Positions 54,701 through 64,000 of a DNA stretch of 64,000 nucleotides are shown here, one piece after another (within the stretch, counting starts at the first letter, position 1; each line of letters starts with the position of its first letter). The DNA is from Micrasema longulum (lineage: Eukaryota; Arthropoda; Insecta; Trichoptera; Brachycentridae): assembly GCA_022494885.1 (NCBI GenBank), contig JAGVSM010003970.1:88606-152605 (forward strand). Direction: 5' to 3'. The position numbers and the translations under genes are program-made. A model generated the notes under the pieces. It ran no database searches. It was not told the DNA's origin and saw only the letters and a list, made by a program, of their open reading frames with translations.

Positions 54701-57700
54701 TAGGCTAATATCCATATTACAAAACATTTTTGAGCAAAAACAAATCGTAGTTACTTGCATCTACAATATTTTGTAACAATAAAAGTGTGTCTCTGAGCCA
54801 GTGTGATTCCTTCATTGGCTGCATTGATTAATTGTAATTTTAGTTTACCCAAGTAATGAACGCAAAACTAGAAACGATAAACTGATAAATGAATACATCA
54901 CAAAGTAGTAAAAATATAATTACTATTTTCCGAGAGAAATTTGTCTAAATCTTCAATCTCCTGCATGAGAGCGTGGCACAGGGCCAGCGCGGACTGGTTA
55001 CTCCCACGGACTATATAAACCAACTGCAGCGAGAGAGCACGCAGGGTCAGCTGCTTCACGGCCGACTGGTCACTAATAGTACAGCCTACAAATAGGTGCT
55101 GAAGTCTGCAAAAGAGAAATACATATATTGCATGTATAAATTACAGACCCATTTGTATATTATCTGCCATTCCCAAACTATTTGAATGTATAGTATTAGA
55201 TAAAATTAGGGTGTAAATTTTCATGTGTATTCAGGTTTTTTGAAAATGAAACTTATAAACATGATTCTAGGAAGGAAACTCTCACATGAATTCAGGTTTA
55301 TTGGGAAGGAAGCTTTTAGAAGGAAACATGCAGAGTAATTATTTTAACATATACTCAGGGCACTTCTACATCCGTGGTGTATCAGCTTTCACAGTGTATA
55401 TTTCTCTGGAGAAAAGGTTAAGAGTCTAAAATAAGTCAAGTTACTTGAGGCAGTTGTTGATGAGTGTGGCAATATTATTCTTGATGATAATTCCTTGCGG
55501 CGACGCCAGAGCGGTCGGATTGTTCCACAAGCGATTGGACAGAACTGAGCTAAGCAGTAACTCACTCCCCATATAAAGAGCCGTGAAGTTAGCTGCACCG
55601 CTAACCGAAGGTTCTATCTCAGCCAACCTGAAATCAAAATATTATAAGCAAAGACAAATCAAAAGACTGGTGTAGAAACATTACTGAAAATCACCAAAAA
55701 ACCAAGAAAGAATTTTTCTCAATTGGTCTGGGTGTTGTGTTGTATTTTTTATAACCTCCAGTTGACAAGCCTCTAGAAAGGGTTATTCTTATTAAAGTAT
55801 ATGCATATTGACTGTTTATCTATCCTCAGCGTTACAACATCAAAGTATCACCGTGGATAAGAGGACATGCTGGTATCGTAGGAAATGAGAGAGCGGATGA
55901 ACGAGCAAGAGCCGCAACTTGTAAAAGAACAGCATCCATCTTCTCAGAATTTACCCTTAGCTTTGCTAAACGCTGCACAAAATAAAATAGCAGCGTTGGG
56001 AGGATCATTACTGCGCTTCTTCTACAGGTAAAATCACTAAAATGTTTTTCCCAATGCTGGCTGATGCAGCGAACTTCCGTCGTCATCACCAAAGTACTTT
56101 CGAAACGACTCAAATCTTTACCGGACACAGAGCTATGAGAAGTTACCTATATGGATTTAAATTGGAATGATGACTATTGTCCACGCGATGATATTTCTTT
56201 ACAGAGTATTGAACATCTGTTATTTCAGTGCCCATTTTTTAGTTTACAACGCCATAATCTTGAAGCAGAATGCAAGAAAGATGGAATATCCTAAACAGAT
56301 ATTCACACTGTAGTTGAAAGTAGTTATCACGCACCATTGTTCTAGAACTTTGCAACAATGGTGATTGGACTCATAAAGGTAATAAACCAAAATCAGTGAT
56401 CAAACATCCCATTTCCAAGAAAAACAAAAAGATTCCCTTAGCCTTGTACATGACATGTAAGGCTACTAAATACAGGGGTCCAAATATATATAAAAAATAT
56501 ATAAAAACATCAAAGTAATAATGGGCGACCCGCTTACAGAGATTTTGCTCAATTGCATTTAGAATTACCATTTAAAAATAAAGAGATGCCTGCACATGGT
56601 GCCTAAAATGTCTGATTTTTCAGAAAAATGTATATCTTAGGAACGGGGGGAGTGGCCAACATTGCCAGCCTCTAGATAATTTATCCCCTAAAGGCCATGA
56701 GTGGGGGGGGTAGCTGCTATTGTGTCAAATACTCAGATGACCCAATTAAAAATGCCTGTCTCAGAACAATGCCGGCCGCACACCTGTCTAGACCTCAAAA
56801 TACCCGCCAAATGTGACAAACGCTTATCATATCATAACCCTAATTGCATAGAATGAAAGCATTTCAATTTTGCAAACACTGTTTTGCTGCAAACTGTAGC
56901 TAACTTCGTGATTGATAATCCTAGAATGGATTTTATCCTTATGAACGGCTCTATAGCCGGTAGAGCGTTATTACTCTGAGGTTACAACCCTCGGTGGGTC
57001 TTAGCTTCCTCCGAGGAACGTCTCCATTGTGCCCTGTCTTTGGCTGCTACCTTCCAGTTTTGCTGCCCCAGAGCCCGACATTCTACCACGACATCATCCA
57101 ACCACCCCAGTCTCGGTCTGCTGACACCTCAACAACACTTTTTGAGGGGTATACACTGCTAACCCTTTTTTTTTTGTACTTGTTTTATCATTGCTAAACG
57201 TGTTTTCGTCCCGTGTGTGGAGTTTTTATTTGTGTATTTTTATTTGTAATTGGCTTAGGCCTAACATTATCAACAAAATAAAATACCTATTAAGCTGGTT
57301 TTGAGCAGCTTCAAGTAATGTGGCTCGAACTCTTGTAGAAGTGCCAGCACTGTCAACGTTAGTCATTATAGTGTTTAGTAAGTTCTGCGTATTGGTTGCT
57401 ATCTGAGCATCACCCTTTACTGAGTAGGAGACATCCATGTTCAAACCAGAAGTTGCAGACATAAAAGAGTCACCTGAAATCGAAATGTATTTGATTATTA
57501 TATTTATTAAAATTACTGTTCAAATGCATTAACGAATAATAAATTATTAGTAAAGGTACGGAATTTTGGCAAATAAAGAACAGAAATTTAGCTAAAATTT
57601 GCATACATATATGAAATTGAATAACTTTTTTATACACTTAAAATTTATCTTCTTCTTGTTCCATATCAGGTGTCCCCGACGTTGGCAATAACTTCTAAAA

Positions 57701-60700
57701 GGGCCTCTGTCTTGCGCTGCCCGGAACAACTCTCCCACACATCTCATTCCGGTCCAGACTTTTATGTTGCGCAAATAAGACCTTCCTTCCTAAGACTTCC
57801 AGCTAAGACCTGCCTTCTGCCAAATCCACGTTGTCCCTCAATCTTGCCCATTAGTAAAAGTTGGGGGATTTTATACTTTTCTCCGTACAAACCTGTACAA
57901 ACTTGTTTAGCGCGATTTACCACAAGTGTAATGAACAGAATAATTCGGGCGAATATTTGGTTTGGTAACCACGAAAGCAAATAATGTTCATATTTGGTTC
58001 AGTTCAAATAATCCATATTTGGTGCACCTCTAATATTTTCCTTATCTGCACCCAGTGGTGCATAGGACACTGCATGAGTAGTCCAATTGCAGTGCAACAG
58101 GATCATTTTTGTTAGATGAGAGGTAAGGTGAACAGTCGATTTCAAGTGGCAGTCCGAGAATAATGAAATAATGCAGTTTCGAACCACCTTTAGAACTGAT
58201 ATTACACAGTTCATGACAGAATTTATAGTGTGTATTATTTTTAAAAACAACAGCATGTTCATGAAACAGAACTGAAGAGGAAACTATTAAAATATTTGTA
58301 CAAGTCCCTAGAGAGGGAAACAAGGCTAGACATCGTGTCTCGTAGGTAGGCATAATGTTTAGTTGTGTGGTCCTCAAATAGCTGCAACACGGCATTGGAA
58401 TGCTGAGCAGCGTTCAGTACAAGTCTCTTACCAATTGGTAGGGGGGGAACAAGGCTGGGCATCGTGTCTCGTAGGTAGGAATAATGTTTGGTCGTGTGCT
58501 CCTCAAATAGCTGTAACATGGCATTGGAATGCTGAGCAGCGTTCAGTACAAGAATCAGTATACAGATATCTGAGATTTGGTCAAGGAAAACAAAGTAGAA
58601 ATAATAAAAAATCTAAAGAAGAGCAAAGAGAATAAATGTATATTTTTATTGTAATGAAGTAGATTAGTGTATGTAACGGACGTTAACTGCGGAAAGCGGC
58701 CCTTCTTGGCACCGCCACCATTCTAGAGTTAGGGTTAAAGACCTCGGTATGTATTAGAAATGTGCTGCCCTCTCAATAAAGACTTATATTTGTCACCTAT
58801 GCCTATTCCATACCGAGGCGTTTATTTTTATTCTTAGAGGTGGAGTCAGTGCTATTGTGAGAAATCCCCGTGAATAGTTCTCGCCCTCCAAACCCAGGTT
58901 TAAAGAGCCTGGCTACTATGTGAAGACTGTACCAACAATTTAGAATAGTATTTCATTCAAGGTATCTTAATATGCATTGTTTCATATTGGGCAGTCGTCG
59001 CTAGACTGGCGCAAGGGGCAGAGTGGAGATACTCTTATAAAAAAGTGGAGGTACCCCGTCAAACTCTATGCAGCAAATGAAACGAATATCACCATGTACG
59101 AATAAAAGACACTAACCCTGGATCTAGGCCTATGCAGACCCTTCAAATGAACATTCATCAAAGCAGATGTTAGACAATCTATTATTGGTGCTGATTTTCT
59201 GCGTGCTAAACAAATACTTGTTGACCCACATGGAAGAAAGTGGACATTAATAATGCTGATCACAAAATATTACTGCAGTACCCCAGGATTTAACAAGGCC
59301 AGAATCTTTCAAACAAGCACTGAAACACGATATTTGTCATCATATTTTAAGTACTGGACCACCCGTTCATAAAAAGGAACAACCACTGAACCAGGACCAA
59401 TTTTTCAAGAGAGTCAAAGATTTTAAAAAATAAAAAATGAGAATAACTTTTTATTTTTAATCAATTTCTGTAGAACAAGCAATAAGAAAAACCAAACATG
59501 AGAAGAAACACAATATGACTTGTACAGCTCTGCGTATTACATTCTTAAGTTTCATTTTCACCAAAATTGGATGTTTAAGAAATAAACCAGTACCACTACT
59601 ACTACTACTACCATCACGCCATTTCCCCGTAGGGGTAGGCAGAGAGAATGGACCGCCACACACGTCTATCCTGGCATACATCCTAGCCTCTTCCACATTC
59701 ATACATCTTGTCATACATGCCCTTCGGTTCTGTCTGCTTTTGACATGACCAGACTTAAGAGTTTGGTTTATCTGATCATGCCACGTCTTCCTTGGTCGTC
59801 CTCGTCTAACGTTGCCGTTCATTTTTGCCATATATACTTGTTTTACCATTCTCTCGTCGTCCATTCGTTCCACGTGACCAAACCATCTCAGAGACCCTTT
59901 CTTAATCTTATCAATTATACTTGTCTCAGATTTACACTCTCGCCTGATTTCATCATTCGTAACCCTGTCATACATTGATTTCCCACACATTCGACCAAAA
60001 TCCCACAAACCGGCCCGGTAAACCGGCCCGGCCGGTCGCAGTTGTGTGAAGCTCCTACAAGTTATTTAATTTAATAGTGAAAAAACAAAATAAATGAGTA
60101 AATTTTGTATGGAAACTGTGAAAAATGTCAAGTGATCTTTATATAATATAATAATAGTGATAATATGTTGTTAATATGTGAGATTAGAAGACAATTGAGG
60201 CCTCTACAAGTTAAATAAGTTAAGAGTGAATGAACAAACAAACTAAACAAACTAAACAGTGTTGTATGGAAACAGTAAAAAATGTCAAGTGACCTGTGTT
60301 TATCGTTTAATAATATGTTTTAATATGCGAGAGTGGAAGACAATTTGTAAAAAATTGAGATGCGATTGTGATGTTAATAATGCACAAAATTGTGTGTCCA
60401 TTTTGGCGAGAACGTAAAGCAACAGCGCGGGAAGAGTCACAATACCGGGCCGGGCGCCTGTGCACCCACACATGTCAGAGGCCGTAGTTCTCGGAAGCCG
60501 GTCACGCCGCACCATGTGCAGGCGGGCGAGGGCCGCACCGGACGGATTCTACAGCTACAGTGGACCATCTGGAAATTGTGCCAGCGAAGACCGGCCACCG
60601 CAGACGGAAGCACGGAAGGTGACAGGGGAAGAAATAGGGACGCAATGAGTGGATGATTTATGACAATTTTTAGTACTAAGTGACTTTTGTGAAGTTAAGC

Positions 60701-63700
60701 GTTTGATATTTGTGTGTATTTTAGTGTTAAGTAATATAATTGTATTTCCGTTGTATTGTAAGAGCGTAAGTTAATATTTTAATCATAAGTGTAGGTAGTA
60801 TGTAAGTAGTTATGCGAAATATTACAATTAAGTAGGAGGGCAGGAAGACGAGAGAATGCCTGTAGGCAGCGATAAGGCTCACCACCCATCATGCCGCGTC
60901 TCTCGGGGGGGTGCAAAGAGGAGAATGGAGTGCCGTATTGGCGTATGGAATAAACCAGTAAGAAACATTAAATGGCTCCCCTGCACAATTAGCTAATAAT
61001 AACATGTACCTCTTTACCTAAATTCCACAGAATTGTTATCTGCATTATATGTTCTACTAGCAACACTTACAAAATGTTTAAATATTAAAATATTAGGCTT
61101 TGTGTTAAAGGATTAAGCTAAATACAAAGACTAAATATAAAGGATACAGGCCGGGTCTTCAACATCGGGCTGTGGCATGTCAAAGAACGGGTGGATGTTC
61201 AGAAACTGTGGCACAAGAGGAAGAGTTAGCTCAGGGTGGGCAGCTCCTATCTTCTGTAGGCACCGATATGTGGACTTCTTATCCTAGAACATAAGTAATT
61301 TCTTTTTAAACCACAGTCGAACTTGGTCATTACGAGGAAGACGGGACGGACTAAATTTTCTCGTTATAAGCATTACTCATTATGCCAGATAAAAGTTTTT
61401 TTAATCCAATCGCCATTGCATATTGTCACTTTTGATAATTATAATTAATGCTTGCAAACATACCAGTTTCTAAATTTCAAATTCAGATAAATAAACATTC
61501 GTATTTTTTCACAATGTTATAAGGATAGAGAAAACTTTTTACACACTTCAACATATTTCGCGCCACGTTCAATTTTACAAATAATTGCCACTTTTTCGCA
61601 AATTTGAACACTTCTGCTTGTTAGTAGTCATGTTTATGATTCAAGAGTTAGGTTTTGACTTATCTGACATCACCCACTCGTAATGTTCATTGTGCATTGA
61701 CCATAGAACATTTGAAAAGAACGTTGTAAAAACCCTCGAAACGAGGATGTCATTCATAAACTACAAAAGAAGTTGTAAATTGTAATGAGGTGCCGAGCCT
61801 GTGCTTACTAAGTTCACAAAGCTTGGATTTTTTAAACGCAATTCCAACCATATTTGTGATACTTTGTCAATGTTGTCGGCCAAAACACCACTTAGGTACT
61901 TAGACACTTACATAGTATCATAAACGCAAACCGATCCCAATGCCCAGCGGCATCGGTAATAAGTTAGTTTCCCATTTGGATTTTATTTCTTATTTGACAA
62001 TGATATTTTTAAACAATTGAAGAGTTTTTGCTCAGCTGTTGACAATATTTTTGTTCGGTATGTCCGAGAAGATGCTCGTTATAAAAGTGAATAAATGTAT
62101 GGAGAAAACAACAAACTAAAATGTCAACTAATGTTTCTTCATTGTATCCGATATCTCGCTATTTTCGTGATCGTTATAACCAAATTCGGCAATATATGAA
62201 TACGAATCTTTATTTTTTATGGCCTTTTCACCTCCCAACTGGGGTGTTCTAGCCAGGGCTGAGTAGCCATCGAGTCGGAAACACTCCTCCAAGATTCTGG
62301 TTCTATTTCACATGTATTACATAGAGAGAATTCAAAAAAGTATTTGAGATTCGTAAATTTTAAATTAAATATTCCCTTAGATAACATAAATTACACGTAT
62401 TTATTAGACACTTTAAATTTAATTTTATTAGAAGATCGTAGAAAAATAAATGACCCCCTTTTTTTATTTAAAATTTTAAATTCGGAGCTCGATTGTTGTG
62501 AACTCCTGAATCTCATTAACTTCAAAATACCTAATCGAGTCACTAGAAGTACGGAGTTGTTTGCAACCACGAGTACATACGTGGGTACTAACTATGCACG
62601 ACACTCTCCGATTCCGCGTTTACATTCCTTAGCCAACAAATTTACTTGTGAAATAGACATTTTAATACGACAATTATCCATTTTAAAACGTTCTTAAATG
62701 CACTGTTTGAAACTAATTATTAATGTCGTAATAAAACTTTCTTTTTCATACAATTCTTTTTCTGTTTTTGATGTGTATTATTATTATCTTATCTCTTTCT
62801 GCTATTAATTTATCAAATATTTTTGTGTACCGTATATTATATTATTTTCACATATATACTTACTGTTAACTAATTTTCATTATTTGTTTTTAACAATAAT
62901 TTGTTGATACCATTTTTTTTTATACTTATAAGTATCTGAAAATGTATTTATTTTTTTTGTTTGAATTCTTTACAAGTTATTTACAATTTGCTTTTTAATT
63001 CAATTACTTTTCTTATATCCATTTAATTTTTTTTTCTTTTTTACTATGTAAAGTTTTACTTTTTATTTTTGCATGGCAGTATGCTTCTTATTGTTTCTAC
63101 ATGTATACAAAAAAGCATTGTTTATCTTTTAAATTTTTACGCACTATGTTTGTACTTACCTGTATATTTTTTGTAAATGCCCCTTGGGCGTATTGTAAAA
63201 TTAAATAAATAAATAAAAATAAATAAAATTAAATAGTAAAAAAAATGACATTCATTCTCTGAATTTTTACTATTATGTTACGATGTAAAGTTTAATTTAT
63301 TTGTAGATATTATGGAATGAAAACTGTTTTTTTATTAAATAATTTTGGCGCTTGCCCTGGCAATAGTCCGCGCCTCCCAGGTTAGAAACCACCGACATAA
63401 AATGAACATTAAAACTATGCACAAACCTGTGGATACTTCTTTAAATTGTCAAGTATCTTATTGACACACATCTCTAAGCACACCTTTGAAGCCAGAGTAC
63501 TGGATGCAAGCATTCTGTGTAAGCCTTCTCTAACATCCATAGAAAAATCCTAAAAAAAATGTTTAACATTAAAAAGTTATGTTTGAACATTCCACATCTC
63601 TGCAATTTGTCAAATACCAGTAAAATATAACCGTATGTTTATTTTTACCTCTAAAGCTCCGAGTATTGTCTCCAACTGATCTTCCCTTAGCACTATGTGT

Positions 63701-63854
63701 TGTGATATCTTAGTCAGGCTGTCGATGGCCTTGAGCCTCACATCCTCGATTTCGTCATTGAACATGTCCACGAGGAAGTCCAGGGATGTGATGGCGAAGG
63801 TGGAATTATTCAAGGCCAACTGGCAAACCGATTCCACGGCTGATAAACGGACTT
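51710..63854 (-). CDS. INTS4: Integrator complex subunit 4, last ten coding exons (5' part outside)
   Basis: Exons (minus): 63649-63854, 63427-63549, 61148-61283, 58432-58569, 57287-57473, 55445-55627, 54924-55105, 54168-54310, 52764-52977, 51710-51921. All have GT-AG borders and matching phases, giving 573 residues to TAA. The first two exons are the end of the HEAT-repeat region ([37 protein letters not shown]). Then come [29 protein letters not shown], a variable linker, [20 protein letters not shown], the helical region [11 protein letters not shown]...[10 protein letters not shown], and the C-terminal domain ([42 protein letters not shown]). INTS4 binds the INTS9-INTS11 endonuclease pair; Integrator cuts snRNA 3' ends and terminates promoter-proximal transcription in the nucleus. 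The human protein has about 960 residues, so some 40 percent lies beyond the right edge. A poly(A) signal candidate is TTTATT at 51542-51547. Introns hold many repeats; the intron after the 58432 exon holds a partial copy of that exon. Confidence 0.95.
53590..53830. repeat. Dispersed repeat in INTS4 intron, shared with 6085-6170
   Basis: AAGTTATTACATCATTACAA and GGAATTCCATCAAGAA match 6100-6145 in order. The overlapping 74-codon frame at 53598-53822 is not a recognised protein. Confidence 0.4.
54500..54680 (+). mobile_element. RTE-like LINE 3' tail
   Basis: Translates as [20 protein letters not shown], i.e. the decayed end of an RTE-like ORF2, followed by a (GAT)n-type microsatellite (ATGATGATGATGACGATAAT), the usual tail of this LINE group. 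In an INTS4 intron. Confidence 0.55.
55835..56345 (+). mobile_element. LINE RNase H domain and C-terminus (R1/LOA-like), broken
   Basis: [20 protein letters not shown] is the G-H-G--GNE-AD motif of retroelement RNase H. After several frame breaks [20 protein letters not shown] follows, the C-terminal E-H-LF-CP pattern of R1/LOA-type LINEs. In the INTS4 intron between 55627 and 57287, opposite in sense to the gene. Confidence 0.8.
56960..57135 (-). mobile_element. RTE-like LINE C-terminal fragment
   Basis: The minus frame [45 protein letters not shown] then stop: the GRP--RW-DD...W...A-DR--WR...EA-T--GL ending of RTE-like ORF2. Intronic. Confidence 0.7.
57650..57800 (-). mobile_element. RTE-like LINE end fragment
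   Basis: The minus frame [30 protein letters not shown]; the ELFR-AQDR motif matches the 49868-50060 fragment. Followed in sense by an AAGAAGAAG-type tail. Confidence 0.55.
58030..58195 (-). mobile_element. tRNA-derived SINE, family 3, diverged
   Basis: The plus strand CACCCAGTGGTGCATAGGAC, TTTTGTTAGATGAGAGGTAA, CAAGTGGCAGTCCGAGAATA, matching the reversed body of the 19545 and 23835 copies. Confidence 0.6.
58305..58423 (-). pseudogene. Tandem duplicate of part of an INTS4 exon, splice donor lost
   Basis: A near copy of 58424-58552 (129 bp, part of exon 58432-58569) lies immediately downstream in gene sense. It encodes [20 protein letters not shown] with about eight substitutions in some 100 bp, roughly half of them synonymous. 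A 10-bp deletion in the copy removes exactly the region that holds the donor GTAAGA in the real exon. The real exon joins in phase to 57473; the copy has no usable donor and would run into a stop if included. It is best read as an exon fragment stranded in the intron. Confidence 0.75.
58665..59430 (+). mobile_element. Ty3/gypsy retrotransposon remnant (LTR-like and protease/RT linker)
   Basis: 59069-59240 translates with one stop to a retroelement aspartic protease end ([30 protein letters not shown]). 59277-59430 continues as the linker before reverse transcriptase ([29 protein letters not shown]). 58670-58870 contains an AATAAAGACTT poly(A)-type motif and could be part of an LTR, but no second LTR or integrase was found. 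Heavily truncated, inactive, inside an INTS4 intron. Confidence 0.65.
59457..60008 (-). mobile_element. LINE ORF C-terminus, open for 183 codons
   Basis: [57 protein letters not shown], then a charged tail ending [20 protein letters not shown] and a GKWRDG...SSSS segment. The LRW-GHV-RM----R...GRPR--W signature marks the end of many LINE reverse transcriptases. The reading frame is intact but 5'-truncated at 60008, so it is probably a recent, dead-on-arrival insertion. The visible ATG is internal to the original protein. Confidence 0.8.
60050..60345 (+). repeat. Two tandem ~145-bp repeats
   Basis: Units begin CTCCTACAAGTTATTTAA and CCTCTACAAGTTAAATAA and share GTATGGAAAC.GT.AAAAATG, TCAAGTGA, TAATATGTGAGA (or GCGAGA) and GAAGACAATT in the same order. 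Their position beside a GC-rich stretch suggests repeats in a retroelement 5' untranslated region. Confidence 0.65.
60346..60970 (+). repeat. GC-rich, retroelement-like sequence, unclassified
   Basis: 60400-60650 is much richer in G+C than its surroundings with overlapping short open frames. 60835-60950 (CTCACCACCCATCATGCCGC, GTCTCTCGGGGGGGTGCAAA) resembles untranslated parts of RTE-like LINEs. Probably the 5' region of an element whose coding part is deleted. Confidence 0.4.
61314..62190 (-). mobile_element. pogo/Tigger MITE, internally deleted
   Basis: The plus-left end CAGTCGAACTTGGTCATTAC and inverted right end (GTTATAACCAAATTCG) match the pogo-like element at 12534-14717. Reading the minus strand: terminus, leader, the start of the transposase (ACTACTAACAAGCAG region), then a jump to the far end. 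It contains uninterrupted the 15-mer duplicated around the R insertion in the other copy. In the INTS4 intron between 61283 and 63427. Confidence 0.75.
62200..63245 (+). mobile_element. LINE reverse transcriptase C-terminus and 3' UTR with tail
   Basis: From [15 protein letters not shown] (frame starting near 62325) through [54 protein letters not shown] to a stop at 62697. A T-rich 3' UTR ends in (AAATAAAT)n at about 63205-63240. The coding part is open for 117 codons, suggesting a fairly young 5'-truncated insertion, opposite in sense to INTS4. Confidence 0.8.
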
Positions 63855-64000
63855 CTGCAAAAAATCAACAATTCGTCAATCAATCTATGAAAAATGAAGT
63901 TTTTGTTTTCCCTCAACCCACTCAAACCCATACTCACTCACTTCTACCCAGAACAAAACACTTAGTCACCCACCCATTTACTCACCGCACATTTACTCGA

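Noticed and set aside
58259..58519. A single 86-codon coding unit spanning both copies of the duplicated INTS4 segment
   Set aside because: Splicing at the GTAAGA donor after the first copy joins in phase to the next exon, while reading through ends at a stop in the intron.
60010..60036. GC-rich inverted repeat (CCGGCCCGG units) as a terminator
   Set aside because: A short run of overlapping CCGG words at a LINE truncation border; no reason to call a terminator in a eukaryotic intron.

Overview
The window is eukaryotic nuclear DNA from an arthropod, almost certainly an insect. Genes carry GT-AG introns, AATAAA poly(A) signals and AT-rich intergenic DNA, and about half or more of the sequence is visibly decayed transposable elements of insect type (mariner/Tc1, pogo, several LINE clades, tRNA-derived SINEs, MITEs with inverted ends). 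I cannot fix the insect order from the sequence.

Four host genes can be supported. (1) 18442-19479, minus: the main exon of a secreted Pro/Gln/Tyr/Ala-rich repeat protein, cuticle- or matrix-like; its first coding exon was not found. (2) 37606-38448, plus: an intact single-exon SET-domain histone lysine methyltransferase of the SETMAR type, without a transposase domain. (3) 42887-48495, minus: a complete four-exon SDF2/SDF2L1-like endoplasmic reticulum MIR-domain protein (228 aa) ending in HTEL. (4) 51710-63854, minus: the last ten coding exons (573 residues) of Integrator complex subunit 4; the 5' part of the gene lies beyond the right edge. All exon joins in (3) and (4) keep the reading frame. 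The genes are unrelated housekeeping or structural loci and do not form a functional cluster.

Region by region: 0-18 kb is a transposon landscape with no host gene, holding RTE-type and other LINE tails, a mariner relic, several inverted-repeat elements and a 2.2 kb pogo element carrying nested insertions. 18-37 kb holds the secreted protein gene, then more LINE, SINE and MITE layers, with several families present twice in opposite orientation. 37-42 kb holds the SET gene and a transposon-derived pseudogene. 42-49 kb is the SDF2 gene, whose 3.9 kb first intron is full of repeats. 51-64 kb is INTS4, whose introns hold LINE fragments, a Ty3/gypsy pol remnant, a pogo MITE and a tandemly duplicated piece of an INTS4 exon.

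The most interesting observations are: an unclassified repeat family (called R here) present about 14 times in 64 kb, with 13-15 bp target duplications in two copies and an empty site for one of them elsewhere in the window; a duplicated INTS4 exon segment whose second copy has lost its splice donor; layered nested insertions that give a relative chronology; and two families of TIR elements present as inverted pairs.
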